Assembly (NCBI GenBank): GCA_035307765.1
Contig: DATGHU010000044.1
Location: 295,717-359,716, forward strand
Direction: 5' to 3'
From: a bacterium
GTDB taxonomy: Bacteria > Sysuimicrobiota > Sysuimicrobiia > Sysuimicrobiales > Segetimicrobiaceae
DNA length: 64,000 nucleotides
Shown: positions 1-9,769 of the stretch, piece after piece
Position numbering within the stretch: position 1 is the stretch's first letter
Layout: each line of letters opens with the position of its first letter
Notes under the pieces: model-generated
Seen by the model: the letters and a program-made list of their open reading frames with translations, nothing else
Databases searched by the model: none
What the model was told of the DNA's origin: nothing
Translations under genes and position numbers: made by a program

Positions 1-696
1 CGCATCGACGCCGAAGAGCGCAGTCAGGCGAAGAACGATGCCACGGGATCGATGGAGGCCGAGCAGGTGGCGTGGACTGCGCTGTCGCTGGCCCTCAATC
101 GATGGGGAGAGGGGCAGGTACAGCCCGGCGAGGATGAGACCTATCACGGAGAACGCCCAGACCAGTGCCCGCTGAGCCTCCAGGGCGGACCACCCCGCGC
201 CCTGGAGCGCTGCGGGGACCACCCCGGCGACCAAAGCGCCAACGGCGACGGCCAGGTAGCCGACGAGATTGTACCACGCATAGGGCATCACGTGGCTGGG
301 ATCGATGCTTGTCTCCGACAGGGCCGCCTGCTCCAGGGATTGGAACGGCCCAATTTCCTGGGCGGTCGGGCTCAGCGTCGCCAGAGCCGCGAAGATCAGC
401 ATCAGCGGGAACCTCCCTGTCGCCAGCGCGATGCCGCCGAGCGCCATGAGGATGGAAGAAGCGATTAAGATCGTGCGCCGTCCCCACCGGTTGGCGAAGA
501 TCGATACCCCTCCGGTGACGACGGCACCACCCGCGAGCGCCACGGTGAACAGTACGCCGATTTGAATCACCGAGAAACCCAGACCGGAGAGATACAGCGC
601 AAGGACGACTGATAAGAACCCATAGGAAAACATCCGCAGCCCCCGCGCTGCGAGGAGCAGGTAACTATCTCGCGTAAGAATATGCCGGGTCGTCAT
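1..696 (-). CDS. MFS transporter, 3' part cut by window edge
   Basis: Reading leftward from an ATG whose first base is 696, the frame is open for 232 codons to the window edge, so the C-terminal part is missing. The product begins MTTRHILTRDSYLLLAARGL and shows hydrophobic helices separated by a short basic loop (NRWGRRTI) of the kind that joins helices 2 and 3 in the major facilitator superfamily. About five or six helices are visible, followed by the start of a basic central loop. The substrate cannot be deduced. No partner gene lies within 500 bp. The family call is fairly secure; the role (uptake or efflux) is open. Confidence 0.8.
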   Translation of the reverse strand, partial: MTTRHILTRDSYLLLAARGLRMFSYGFLSVVLALYLSGLGFSVIQIGVLFTVALAGGAVVTGGVSIFANRWGRRTILIASSILMALGGIALATGRFPLMLIFAALATLSPTAQEIGPFQSLEQAALSETSIDPSHVMPYAWYNLVGYLAVAVGALVAGVVPAALQGAGWSALEAQRALVWAFSVIGLILAGLYLPLSPSIEGQRQRSPRHLLGLHRSRGIVLRLTALFGVDA

Positions 697-1222
697 CGTG
701 TTTGAATTTGGCCTTTGCCGGGCCCGCTGCATGGCCGCGGCGTCCGCTCCCTACGATCGGCGCGCCTTCACGACCGCACGCGGGTGGTCTCCGAAAACAC
801 CGCGTGCGGGCCCTTGAGGCCGCGCCACCGAGTGGGCTTTGCCCGCCGGCTTCCGGATGCGCCTACCGCTCTTTAAGGAATGCGTGGACACCAGCTGCGC
901 CCGGCGCGTGGAACCTTGTCGCCAATTTCGGCTTAGTGTATGACCTCGGCGAAGCGTGACGCCCGGACCGACCGAGGGCACCGCTCTTTATAACAGTATC
1001 ATACATTGCTGTCGTGTGCAACACATATTACACTTCTTGCACCTCAGCCTGGCATGTGGATGGTCGGGGTCCAACACGAGTCCTTCTGGGTTCTCGAACA
1101 ACTCGTGCAGCCGTGGCGTTGTCCGGCAGAGGCGATGAGAATTTTACCGATGCCGGCCGGGACGATCGGCATCGGGGGAGGTTTGCTTTGTTCCCGTAGA
1201 GCAAGGTGTGCGGTAAATCCGA
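697..1222. other. Intergenic region without a recognisable gene
   Basis: About 525 bp between the start of the MFS gene and the end of the ATP-grasp gene. Open frames here are short, on both strands, with no ribosome site and no family resemblance. The stretch around 990-1030 is AT-richer than its surroundings and could carry a promoter for the leftward MFS gene, but I cannot place defined boxes. Confidence 0.4.
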
Positions 1223-2116
1223 TTACCGAGAATTGGACGACCCATCGGTGCGCGCTTGCGGCAGGCGCCATAATTCTCCCAAATCACGGTCAAATTCTTT
1301 TGGACGGAAGACTGTCCTTCCAGCTCCGGGAGTCGTTGTGAGTTCCCCGAAATACACCCGATCTTCCGTGTCGTAGAAATCCGCTCGGATGAAGTCGATC
1401 CCATCGCCAAGGATCTCCGCGTACTCGATAATCTCGTTTAGGTGCTTGGGTCGATCTGCTTCTCCGCAGGCGCGCGTGGAGTTGATCGCCACGTGGACCT
1501 TGTTCCAAGATCTCCCGTAGATATACGCCGCATGGTCTTCAAACCTGCCGACGGTCACACTGATGAATTCTACCCTCCCATTGAACACGTATGGTTTGTA
1601 TTCGGTCGGCGCCAAACCCGTCCCATCGCTTATGAATTCCTCGACGAGGATGCGTGGTTTGATGCGCCGGTACACCCATTCGCGATCGACATCATAATAA
1701 TTCTGATTCAACCAGCGATTGCACGTGTCGAGAAACTCAAGCCTGTCAAGGATTGTTTTGTCTGGCACCAGGGTGACCCACCCGGATCCGTGCGTCGGCT
1801 TTACTACGAATTTGTCGGGAAGTTCATCGAGCGGGATCTTTGAAGGATCGGTCGTCGCGAAAAGCAATCTCGGCAGGACCTGTGGGCCAATTCGTTTCTC
1901 GACGTAGTCGCGTGCGGCCAGCTTATCCGCCAATTTCGACAATATTGCCCTGCGATCAAACAACATGCGATGTAGAACTTTCTCATTGAAGGTCCTGGGG
2001 TGCCGGATGTTTGGAAGCACTCCAAAGCGTCTTTTGTGTTTCCAGATGAGGTCCAGCGCCAACGTGGCACGTTCCGGCAGAATTCCTTCAACCACCATTT
2101 TGAGTGCGTCTCTCAT
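1223..2116 (-). CDS. TupA-like ATP-grasp protein (polysaccharide/teichuronopeptide type)
   Basis: The 297-residue product matches the TupA-like ATP-grasp family, whose members add amino acids or modify cell-surface polymers. Visible marks are the N-terminal HPRTFNEKVLHRML segment, the substrate or nucleotide region DKFVVKPTHGSGWV, ILVEEFI, and a late acidic stretch IDFIRADFYDTEDRVYFGEL expected to hold metal-binding residues. The start at 2116 is chosen because GGGAG lies about nine bases upstream; the frame remains open 21 codons further with no better site. In other genomes such genes sit in surface polysaccharide loci, but here there is no glycosyltransferase nearby, so the acceptor is unknown. 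Confidence 0.75.
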   Translation of the reverse strand: MRDALKMVVEGILPERATLALDLIWKHKRRFGVLPNIRHPRTFNEKVLHRMLFDRRAILSKLADKLAARDYVEKRIGPQVLPRLLFATTDPSKIPLDELPDKFVVKPTHGSGWVTLVPDKTILDRLEFLDTCNRWLNQNYYDVDREWVYRRIKPRILVEEFISDGTGLAPTEYKPYVFNGRVEFISVTVGRFEDHAAYIYGRSWNKVHVAINSTRACGEADRPKHLNEIIEYAEILGDGIDFIRADFYDTEDRVYFGELTTTPGAGRTVFRPKEFDRDLGELWRLPQARTDGSSNSR

Positions 2117-2255
2117 TGCGGTCTTTCTCCCGGGACACGCGCAGGCACCACGGCCGATCCCTGTGGGGCCAGCGTACAATAATTACGGGAAGTCCTTGTC
2201 TCCTGCGTCCGGATGGTTCGCGTCGAGAAAGGATGAACGACGACTATCGAACGAT

Positions 2256-2281
2256 AAGAAAAGGCCCGTGGGCAATGGGCC
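2256..2281 (-). terminator. Rho-independent terminator after msrB
   Basis: On the minus strand a GGCCC/GGGCC stem with a nine-base loop is followed by TTTTCTT. It lies about 115 bases downstream of the msrB stop codon and before the ATP-grasp gene on the same strand, so it probably separates the two transcription units. Confidence 0.55.
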
Positions 2282-2395
2282 ATTCCGCCTTTTCGCATCC
2301 CTCGGGTGGCCGCGGGGTGTCCCGCGGAACACCTTAGAGCGTCATCCTCGCATTTGGGCTGACCGGCGAGTGCGGTCTTGGGGTCGGCCGGCCGG

Positions 2396-2794
2396 TCACT
2401 CTTTTGGCTCGAGTTTCAGGGCGGCCGAATTGATACAATACCGCAGACCAGTCGGCCGAGGGCCGTCATCGAACACATGGCCAAGGTGCGCGTCGCACTT
2501 GGCGCAGAGGACCTCGGTGCGGACCATGCCGTGGCTTCGGTCGATCTCGCTTTCGACGCGGTCATCGGCGATCGGGGTTGTGAAGCTCGGCCACCCACAG
2601 CCCGCATCGAATTTGGCATCGGACTCGAAGAGTTCCTGGCCGCAGCAGATGCAGCGGTAAACACCGGGTGTGTCCGTCTTGTCGTACTCGCCGGCGAATG
2701 GCGGCTCCGTGGCCTTCTCGCGTGTGACGGCGTACTGCTCCGGCGTCAATTGCCTGCGCCATTCGCTCTCACTCTTCTTGATTTTCTCCGGCAT
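2396..2794 (-). CDS. msrB: Peptide-methionine (R)-S-oxide reductase
   Basis: Cytosolic repair enzyme that reduces methionine-R-sulfoxide in proteins. The 132-residue product is a complete single-domain MsrB: substrate segment GCGWPSF, the two zinc CxxC pairs (RCICCGQ and [11 protein letters not shown]), and the catalytic cysteine in RYCINSAAL near the C-terminus. The ATG at 2794 is preceded by AGGAGG at ideal distance; the frame continues upstream for 69 codons of low-quality sequence that is not part of the family. No msrA is fused or adjacent. Confidence 0.95.
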   Translation of the reverse strand: MPEKIKKSESEWRRQLTPEQYAVTREKATEPPFAGEYDKTDTPGVYRCICCGQELFESDAKFDAGCGWPSFTTPIADDRVESEIDRSHGMVRTEVLCAKCDAHLGHVFDDGPRPTGLRYCINSAALKLEPKE

Positions 2795-3485
2795 CACGGC
2801 CTCCTGTCCATTCAGGGCTGATTCTTCTCCCCACCTTGAGCATGTCCTCTCGCGTCCGCGGCCCGCCGACCGAACCCTTCGGGGATGAGGTCGATGATGC
2901 CTGGTGCCCCTTGGCTTTCCGGACACCTGGCCCCTGAGCCTGCGGTCCGTCATCCGACCGACGATGCCCTTGGGGGATCGATCGAACCAACGCGGCAGCA
3001 TCGCGTCACTCCGTCATGGGGTCGACGGGATCCACAAAGATATTTTCTCACGCGGCGCGTGTGGTGCCGACGGCAGCGACGCCGGTCAGGATGCTCCAGA
3101 TCGTCAGGAACAAGTGCAGGAACCCGCCGCCGAGCCCGGGAAACCATCGGTCGATCTCCGAGCCAAGAACTGCGGTGCGCCCTCCCGTAGCTAGCCAGGG
3201 GACGCCGCGCGGAAGATCGTCGACCGGGAAAATTGTCATGCCGGGCCGGTCTACGTTGGGCCATCGGGAGCCAACGGTCTGGGTCAAGCACGGAATTCTC
3301 AGTCACGACTGAACGAGTGGGGATGTGACCCGGCTGCTCAAGTTTGACCTCTCGTCTTCCACGAAGCCAGCGATCCCCCGTGGGCAAAAGAGCCGGTTGC
3401 CTGCGGCCATCGGTCACCGGGCCGAGGACGATGGTCCCTGTCCGGATGGGACCGTGAGCACCTGCGGCTGCGGTCCGCGCGACCG
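2795..3485. other. Intergenic region with one doubtful membrane-type ORF
   Basis: About 690 bp between msrB and the molybdoenzyme gene. On the minus strand, 3048-3287 encodes a possible 79-residue peptide with a hydrophobic C-terminal helix (FLHLFLTIWSILTGVAAVG), but it would need a TTG start without a ribosome site. I regard it as a remnant or chance frame. No [2Fe-2S] or FAD subunit gene for the neighbouring molybdoenzyme is present. Confidence 0.35.
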
Positions 3486-5864
3486 ATGAGCGGCAAATAC
3501 GTCGGCACCATCATCCGCCGGCGCGAGGATCCCCGGCTCGTCACGGGCCGGGGTCAGTACGTCGATGATATTTCTGTTGACAAGTGTCTTCACGCGACTA
3601 TTTTCCGCAGTGCCCATGCCCACGCTCGGCTGACCGCGGTGAGGCTTGAGCGGGCGCGCGCGCACCCGTCCGTCGTGGCGTGTTTCGGGTTTGCTGATCT
3701 TTCGAGCGTACTCCGCCCCCTCCCGGCGGCCGGCCAACCGACCCCGCCACTCGAATCACGTGTGAATTTTCTAGTGCAGGTCGCGGTGCAGATGCCGCTC
3801 GCCGCGCGATTGGTCCGGTATGTGGGCGAGCCGATAGCCCTCATCGCCGCTGCGGATCGCTCCGCGGCGGAAGATGCCCTGGCGCTCATTGAGGTGGACT
3901 ACGAGCCCCTGCCAGCGGTGATGGATGTTGAGCACGGACTCGATTCCGACGGGCCGTTCATCCATGAAGAATGGGGCAATAATGTTGCGGTGCGTTTTGC
4001 GCTGACCATTGGTGATCCCGACCGCGTGTGTTCGGGCGCGCCGATTCGGCTGCAGGAGCGGTTCAAAGTGCCGCGATCCGCTGGCATGCCGATCGAGCCC
4101 CGGGGCGTCCTCGCGGTTCCAGATCCGCGAGACGGGGGTATGACCGTCTGGGCGTCGACGCAGGTTCCGCATCTGCTGCAGCGGTCGCTCATTGAAAATC
4201 TCGGGCTCGCGGCTCATAGGGTGCGGGTTGTCGCCCCCGATGTCGGCGGCGGGTTCGGCACGAAGTGCTCCGTCTATCCCGAAGACGTCCTGATTCCGAT
4301 CATCGCCGCTCGCCTCCACCAGCCTGTTAAATGGATCGAATCCCGCCGGGAACACTTGCAGAGCGCTACCCATTCCAGGGAGCAGCTCCACGAAGCTGAG
4401 GTCGCTGCCGCTGCGGACGGCACCGTCCTGGCGTTCCGAGACCGTTTCCTGCTCGATCAAGGAGCATACAACCCCTGGGGGATTGTCCAACCGTACAACA
4501 CCATCGCCCATATGCTCGGGCCATACCGCATCAGACACGCCGCCTTTGAGGCTCGATCCATCGTTACGAACAAGGCGCCGCACGCTCCTTATCGTGGCGC
4601 TGGCCGCCCGGAGGCGGTATTTGTAATGGAGCGGATGCTCGACCTCCTCGCGCGTCGGCTCGAGATCGATCCCGCGGATCTTCGCCGTCGCAACACCATC
4701 CGCCCAGAGGAGATGCCTTACGATGTCGGGTTGCTCTACCGTGACGGGAACCCGCTCATCTACGACACTGGAGATTTCTCCGGTACGCTCGAGCGGGCCC
4801 TGGCGGAGGTCGAGTATGATGCATTTCGCCAAGCGCAGCCGGCCCAGCGCGCACGGGGGGTGTACCGAGGAATCGGGATCGCCGCATATGTCGAAGGCAC
4901 CGGGATCGGCCCCTACGAGAGTGCGACCGTGCGCGTGGACTCTTCTGGCGGGGTCGTCGTGGCGACGGGGGCCTGCTCGCAGGGCCAAGGACACGAGACG
5001 ACGTTTGCCCAGATCGTCGCCGATTCCCTCGGCGTCGACCCTGGTGACGTTACCGTGATCGGCGGTGACACGAGGGAGGTCAGCGCTGGGGTCGGCACCT
5101 TCGCGAGCCGCAGCCTCGTCCTGGCCGGCAATGGCATCGCTCGGGCAGCGCAAGAGGTACGGCAGAAGCTCGTGCGGGCTGCTGCGGCGCTGTTGGAAGC
5201 GTCGGAAGCCGATCTTGAGGTGGCGGACGGCAGAGTTTTCGTTCGGGGGATCCCAAGCCGTGGGCTCAGACTCGCCCAGCTCGTACAGTCCAGCCTGCCC
5301 ACGTTCCAGGGTCCGCGGGTGGCCGATCCGATTTTCGCCGCATCGACTTATCAGACCGTGCCGACCGTGACATTTGCGAGCGCCGCCCATGTCGTGTTGC
5401 TTGAAGTCGATCCGGAAACGGGGTTGGTCAGGATCCTCCGGTATGTGGTTGCGCACGACTGCGGTCATGTCGTTAACCCCAAGATCGTCGACGGGCAAAT
5501 TCACGGCGGGGTCGCCCAGGGGATTGGGGGCGGCCTGTGGGAGGCCATCGTCTACGACGGGGGTGGGCAGCTTCTTACGGGATCCCTGATGGACTACGCC
5601 GTTCCCAAAGCTCGCGACTTGCCGCTGATCGAGACCATTCACCTCGACCATCCATCCCCAAGAAACCCCCTTGGTGTCAAGGGCGTGGGCGAGGGCGGCG
5701 CGATTGCGCCTCCGGCCGCGCTTGCCAACGCTATTGAAGATGCGCTCGCGCCCTTCGGGATCAGGATCACGGAAGGGCCGGTGACGGCCGAACGCATCGT
5801 CGCGCTCATCTCCACGTCCCAACCCCCCACATCAGGTTCAAGACAGGCGAGCCGTTTCAAATAA
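3486..5864 (+). CDS. Xanthine dehydrogenase family molybdopterin-binding subunit (CoxL-like)
   Basis: The 792-residue product is a full-length large subunit of the xanthine oxidase/aerobic CO dehydrogenase family, which binds the molybdenum cofactor. Visible signatures are the N-terminal RREDPRLVTGRGQYVDDI, the cofactor loop VGGGFGTKCSVYPED, PYRGAGRPEAVFVMERMLD at the position of the active-site loop, and GVGEGGAIAPPAALANAIEDA carrying the conserved late glutamate. The loop reads PYRGAGR, as in the so-called form II group, not the AYRCSFR of true CO dehydrogenase, so a carbon monoxide substrate is unlikely. The medium (FAD) and small ([2Fe-2S]) subunits normally encoded beside it are absent. 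Substrate unknown; hydroxylation of an aldehyde or heterocycle is a reasonable guess. Confidence 0.9.
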   Translation: MSGKYVGTIIRRREDPRLVTGRGQYVDDISVDKCLHATIFRSAHAHARLTAVRLERARAHPSVVACFGFADLSSVLRPLPAAGQPTPPLESRVNFLVQVAVQMPLAARLVRYVGEPIALIAAADRSAAEDALALIEVDYEPLPAVMDVEHGLDSDGPFIHEEWGNNVAVRFALTIGDPDRVCSGAPIRLQERFKVPRSAGMPIEPRGVLAVPDPRDGGMTVWASTQVPHLLQRSLIENLGLAAHRVRVVAPDVGGGFGTKCSVYPEDVLIPIIAARLHQPVKWIESRREHLQSATHSREQLHEAEVAAAADGTVLAFRDRFLLDQGAYNPWGIVQPYNTIAHMLGPYRIRHAAFEARSIVTNKAPHAPYRGAGRPEAVFVMERMLDLLARRLEIDPADLRRRNTIRPEEMPYDVGLLYRDGNPLIYDTGDFSGTLERALAEVEYDAFRQAQPAQRARGVYRGIGIAAYVEGTGIGPYESATVRVDSSGGVVVATGACSQGQGHETTFAQIVADSLGVDPGDVTVIGGDTREVSAGVGTFASRSLVLAGNGIARAAQEVRQKLVRAAAALLEASEADLEVADGRVFVRGIPSRGLRLAQLVQSSLPTFQGPRVADPIFAASTYQTVPTVTFASAAHVVLLEVDPETGLVRILRYVVAHDCGHVVNPKIVDGQIHGGVAQGIGGGLWEAIVYDGGGQLLTGSLMDYAVPKARDLPLIETIHLDHPSPRNPLGVKGVGEGGAIAPPAALANAIEDALAPFGIRITEGPVTAERIVALISTSQPPTSGSRQASRFK

Positions 5865-6092
5865 GACCGGGCGGCGAGTCCGGCGATGCCCGCCTCCCCC
5901 GTCGACGAGGCCATCCTCGAATAATTGGCCCCCGCCGGGACCATCCGGGCGACCCGTGGTCCTTGTAGCCTCCTCTGAAGGTCGCTCCCCCGAGCGCCAG
6001 ACGGACGTGGGGGCGGCCGAGCATTGTCCACGGGGTGAGGGCGACGAGCCCCTGGGGTCGAACCAGAGGGTGCCTTTGCGTCTTTTAGTGCC

Positions 6093-7289
6093 GTGGTCTG
6101 GAGGACTCGCCGCGTGCTCGCCCCACTGACCCGGCTTTCCCTGGTCACCCTTGTTTTTAACCTGGGAGGGGGCTTGATCGCCCCGGTACTCCCGCTCTAC
6201 GCCCGGAGCCTGGGCGCCGACTACCGCGCTCTCGGCGCTATCGGCGCCGCCTACGGCATCGCCTACGCGTGGCTGACCATCCCGCTCGGCCGAGCTTCCG
6301 ACCGTTTCGGTCGCCGCACGTTGCTCCTCGCCTCGGCGCTGGCCATGGCCGTCGCCACCGGGTGCTACCTGGCCGCCCGCGGTGTGCTCGGCCTCGTTGT
6401 GGGCAAGCTCCTCGAAGCGGCCGGCTGGGCGGCTTTCTGGCCTGCGCTCGAGGCCTCGGTCGCCGAAGAATTCGGACGGCGCGCCGGCACGGCGATGGGC
6501 ATCGTCTCCGGATCGTATGCCGCCGCTTTTGTCATCGGAACGTCGGCCGCCGGGTTCGTCATGGAGTCGGCGGGTCTCCGGGCGCCCTTCATGATTTACC
6601 TCGGAACGGCTTTGGCCGCCGTCGGCCTCCTGCTCGCCGCACCGGCGTACCGAACGATAGCCGAGCCCGCCGACGTCGGGCGCTCGGGCCCGCCGACGAC
6701 GGTGCCGAATCGCAAGGGCCTCGATGCTCGCCAACGGTTCCTGGCGTACGGCACGGGGTTCGTCTATGTCTTCGGTCTCGGGACCGTGCTCTCGTTCCTC
6801 CCGGCCTACGCCGCGGATCGGGGGTTCACGCCGCATGCGGTGGGGCTGCTCCTCAGCGCCTACTGGGGGGGTCGGGTGCTGGCTTCGCTCACCGCCGGGC
6901 GTCTTTCCGACCGCTGGGGGCGTCGGGCGGTCCTCGTGCCGGCGCTGATCGGCAGCGCGCTCGCCGCAACCCTTGTGGCGGCACCCTTCGGGGCGGCGTT
7001 GCTGTTCCTCGGGACCCTTGCCCTCGGCCTCATGTCAGGGGCATGCGCGCCGGTCTGCATCGCGCTCCTCGCAGACCACACAACCCCCGACGACCGGGGC
7101 AAGGCCATGGGGCAGTTCGAAAGCGCCTGCGGGGTCTCGTTCCTCCTGGCCGGTATCCTGGGCGGCCAGGCCGCCTACGCCCTGGGTCCCGAGGTGCCGT
7201 ACCTTCTCGTGGCCGGGCTAGCCGGTGCCTGGGCACCGATCCTCGCGCGGCTCCTTATCCCTTATCCCATCGGTCGCGCCGGCGACTGA
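6093..7289 (+). CDS. MFS transporter
   Basis: A 398-residue, twelve-helix major facilitator protein. Both signature loops are intact: GRASDRFGRRT between helices 2 and 3 and GRLSDRWGRRA in the second half, with a central basic loop near residues 190-215. Helix ends such as FNLGGGLIAPVLPLYARSLG resemble drug-resistance and sugar-efflux members. The start is a GTG at 6093 with only a weak ribosome site. It follows the molybdoenzyme gene by 228 bp on the same strand and may be a separate unit. Substrate unknown. Confidence 0.85.
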   Translation: MVWRTRRVLAPLTRLSLVTLVFNLGGGLIAPVLPLYARSLGADYRALGAIGAAYGIAYAWLTIPLGRASDRFGRRTLLLASALAMAVATGCYLAARGVLGLVVGKLLEAAGWAAFWPALEASVAEEFGRRAGTAMGIVSGSYAAAFVIGTSAAGFVMESAGLRAPFMIYLGTALAAVGLLLAAPAYRTIAEPADVGRSGPPTTVPNRKGLDARQRFLAYGTGFVYVFGLGTVLSFLPAYAADRGFTPHAVGLLLSAYWGGRVLASLTAGRLSDRWGRRAVLVPALIGSALAATLVAAPFGAALLFLGTLALGLMSGACAPVCIALLADHTTPDDRGKAMGQFESACGVSFLLAGILGGQAAYALGPEVPYLLVAGLAGAWAPILARLLIPYPIGRAGD

Positions 7290-7702
7290 TTCGGAGGCGG
7301 CACAATGCTCCTTGGTGTCAATTTGGCCCTGCCATCCTGCGGAACTACCGCGATGCGTATGTCGAGGTTGATCAACGTTTGAAACATCGCCTGCCTGCCG
7401 CCGCCGGCGAGGGCCGATCCATCTTGGCAAGCTCCCGTGGGGGTTTGGTCCCTCGAACCTGTCTGACGCCCGCGAACGCGAGGCTGGTAACTGGACACCA
7501 CCTCGCTTCTCAGCACGAATCCCGGATTCCACGCCACCTCCCTATGGATGGCCTTCAGGATCGTCGAAGTACCCTGAGGATCCGCCCCCCCGATTTTTCC
7601 TCGGCGTCCTTGACGATCCGCGCTCCGGCTTTGCTCGCCGTCCCGATGCGCCCAGCCGTCCCTTCGGGCCCGATGGGCACGGGCGACCCGCATCCCCTCG
7701 CG
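7290..7702. other. Intergenic region, nothing recognised
   Basis: About 410 bp between convergent genes. Frames on both strands are either shadows or lack starts and family resemblance. No clear hairpin with a T-run was found. Confidence 0.4.
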
Positions 7703-8665
7703 CTAGGTGCTCGCCTGGTTCAGGTGTGTAATCGATGCAGCATCGAGTTCGAGCCGGACCACTGCCGTCAGTTCGTTCAACTGCTCGACACTTGTCGCGC
7801 TGACGATGGGCGCGGTCAAGCCGGGACGCGACAACAGCCACGCCAGACCGACCGCAGCGGGGGTCGAACGGTGCTTCCGCGCGACCTCATCGAGAGCGCC
7901 CAGGATCCGGAATCCCCGATCGTTATAGTACCGCCGTTTCACCCCCTGACCGCGGACGCTCTTTGAGGTATCTTCCTCCGTGCGGTATTTCCCGCTCAGA
8001 AATCCGCTTCCCAAAGAGGAGTAACTGATCACGCCCACGCCCGCGGTCTGACACAGCGGCTCGAGCGCCGCCTCGTAATTGGCCCGATCGTAGAGGTTGT
8101 ACAGCGGCTGCAGACTTTCATACCTGGGGTATCCGTGCTGCTTGCTGACCTGCAGTGCCTGCGTCAGCCGCTCCGCCGTGTAGTTCGACGCCCCAATCGC
8201 TCTCACTTTGCCCTGAGCGATTAGGTGGGCATAGGCGTCTAGGGTCTCCTCCAATGGAGTCTCCTGATCGTCGACGTGGGATTGATAGAGGTCGATGTAA
8301 TGAGTCTGCAGCCGCTTCAATGAGGCGTCCACGGCGCGCGCAATGTAGGTGCGGGACAACCCCTTTCCCGGCGGGCCCATGTCCGAGCCTACTTTCGTGG
8401 CAATGATGACCTTGTCCCGATTCCCGCGCTGTTTCATCCACCTGCCGAGGATGGTTTCAGACTCGCCCCCCTGATTTCCCGGAGCCCACTTCGAGTAGAC
8501 GTCTGCGGTGTCGATGAAGTTCATGCCGGCTGAGATGAAAGCGTCGAGCACTTTGAAGGATGTCGGCTCGTCCGCCGTCCACCCCAAAACGTTCCCCCCG
8601 AAGCACAGCGGGGAAACTTCCAGCCCGGATTGACCCAGCTTGCGCCTCCGCATCTCCCTTTGCAC
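7703..8665 (-). CDS. Aldo/keto reductase
   Basis: NADPH-dependent oxidoreductase of the aldo/keto reductase superfamily, 320 residues. The catalytic tetrad can be followed: Asp and Tyr in NFIDTADVYSKW, Lys in VIIATKVG, and His in DLYQSHVDDQ. The coenzyme segment near the C-terminus (GLAWLLSRPGLTAPIVSATS) is also present. A GTG at 8665 is taken as start because AAGGAGG lies six bases before it; an ATG twelve bases later is the alternative. Its length and the inserted KWAPGNQGGESE segment fit the YajO/Tas-like class. Physiological substrate unknown. Confidence 0.9.
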   Translation of the reverse strand: MQREMRRRKLGQSGLEVSPLCFGGNVLGWTADEPTSFKVLDAFISAGMNFIDTADVYSKWAPGNQGGESETILGRWMKQRGNRDKVIIATKVGSDMGPPGKGLSRTYIARAVDASLKRLQTHYIDLYQSHVDDQETPLEETLDAYAHLIAQGKVRAIGASNYTAERLTQALQVSKQHGYPRYESLQPLYNLYDRANYEAALEPLCQTAGVGVISYSSLGSGFLSGKYRTEEDTSKSVRGQGVKRRYYNDRGFRILGALDEVARKHRSTPAAVGLAWLLSRPGLTAPIVSATSVEQLNELTAVVRLELDAASITHLNQAST

Positions 8666-9376
8666 GGGTCCCCTCCTTGCCACACGAAGATCCCAATCTT
8701 GGCGACCTACGTGTAAGCCTCGATTACCTCAGATGACTAGATCTTACCACCAGCTCACGAGGGTTGCGGCAGAGGCGCGCAAGCCACGTTTAACTCCGGT
8801 GGGTGTGCCCTCCGTGGATCCCTGACCGTCGTTCCGGCATGACGTAGGGCGCAGGGGTCGCCGCCGCAGGGTGCCGTGTTCGGATCCGGAAGGGAGCGAC
8901 CTTTCGGAGACTTGATTTTGGGTATGGAACGACGGTCATGCCCTGCCCTCTGGAGATCGTGGATCCGGCGGTCGTGGCGGACAGCTTTTGGATGTCTTGG
9001 TGCCAAGCACGGGGCGGTTCGAACAAGCACCTGTGGAACCGAACCGGGCGAGGCTCTGCGGTTCGCTTTACTCCTGCGCAGCGATCGATCCGGATCCTCC
9101 CAGGCAAACCGCGATGAGATCAAGGTCCGAGATCCTGCGGGGCGCCGAGCGGGCCGATCACCGACGCACTTGATGCCCTCGTCCCCGATGGCAAGTGTAC
9201 GCGCCCTTCCTAAGAGTCCGATTTTTGGCACGTTTTCCAGGGGGGGATTTCCGCTCGGTTATCTAGAATACTACGCTGGGCGTGATTAGACTTTTTAGGC
9301 ACCTCCTTTGCTCCTGATCCGTGCGACTTCTTCGTCCTCTGACTGGTTGTTCCAGCCCTTCAAGGAGGAAGAGGCG
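8666..9376. other. Intergenic region between divergent genes
   Basis: About 710 bp holding the promoters of the aldo/keto reductase (leftward) and the DUF2294 gene (rightward). No further gene, hairpin or repeat could be supported; a 158-codon minus-strand frame at 8755-9231 is Arg/Pro-rich and looks non-coding. Confidence 0.4.
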
Positions 9377-9769
9377 ATGGACACAACATCGGGTAGAGGG
9401 CGGCAGGTAACAGAAGAGGTCGTCCACGCCATGATTCGATATCTTAAGGAGCGGATTGGGCGTGGCCCCGAGGGATACCGAACGTATGTGATGGATGATA
9501 TGATCATCCTCCGCTTGCACAACGTCTTGACCCCCGTGGAATACGCCCAAGCGCAATCTCCTGAAAGCCGGAAGGTGATCAAGGACGCGCGGACGCGATT
9601 GATTGAAGATCTCAGGCCGTCCTTGGAAGAAGTCTTCCGGCAACTGACTGAGGCGAACGTCGTCAGCATGCACTCCGATCTGAGCACAAAAACCGGCGAA
9701 AGTATCATTATCTTTGTACTCGACCGTAAGTTGAGGGATGTGTCGGGGGGATCAGGCGGCGTCGCGTGA
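9377..9769 (+). CDS. DUF2294 (MpsC-like) protein
   Basis: A 130-residue soluble protein of the DUF2294 family. Recognisable features are VVHAMIRYLKERIGRGPEGYRTYVMDDMIILRLHNVLTP in outline, an amphipathic helix TRLIEDLRPSLEEVFRQLTE and the C-terminal strand IIIFVLDRKL. In firmicutes the related MpsC takes part in a sodium/bicarbonate uptake system, but no mpsAB-like genes are seen here, so the name is only a family label. The ATG at 9377 has a strong AAGGAGGAAG site; an upstream in-frame start would add 23 unrelated residues. Monocistronic by position. Confidence 0.75.
   Translation: MDTTSGRGRQVTEEVVHAMIRYLKERIGRGPEGYRTYVMDDMIILRLHNVLTPVEYAQAQSPESRKVIKDARTRLIEDLRPSLEEVFRQLTEANVVSMHSDLSTKTGESIIIFVLDRKLRDVSGGSGGVA

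Noticed and set aside
3771-5822. 683-codon minus-strand frame opposite the CoxL-like gene
   Set aside because: Composition rich in His/Arg/Asp and mirrored codon phase of the real gene; a shadow frame.
3486-5864. True carbon monoxide dehydrogenase
   Set aside because: The active-site loop is PYRGAGR and not the AYRCSFR of form I enzymes, and the partner subunits are absent.
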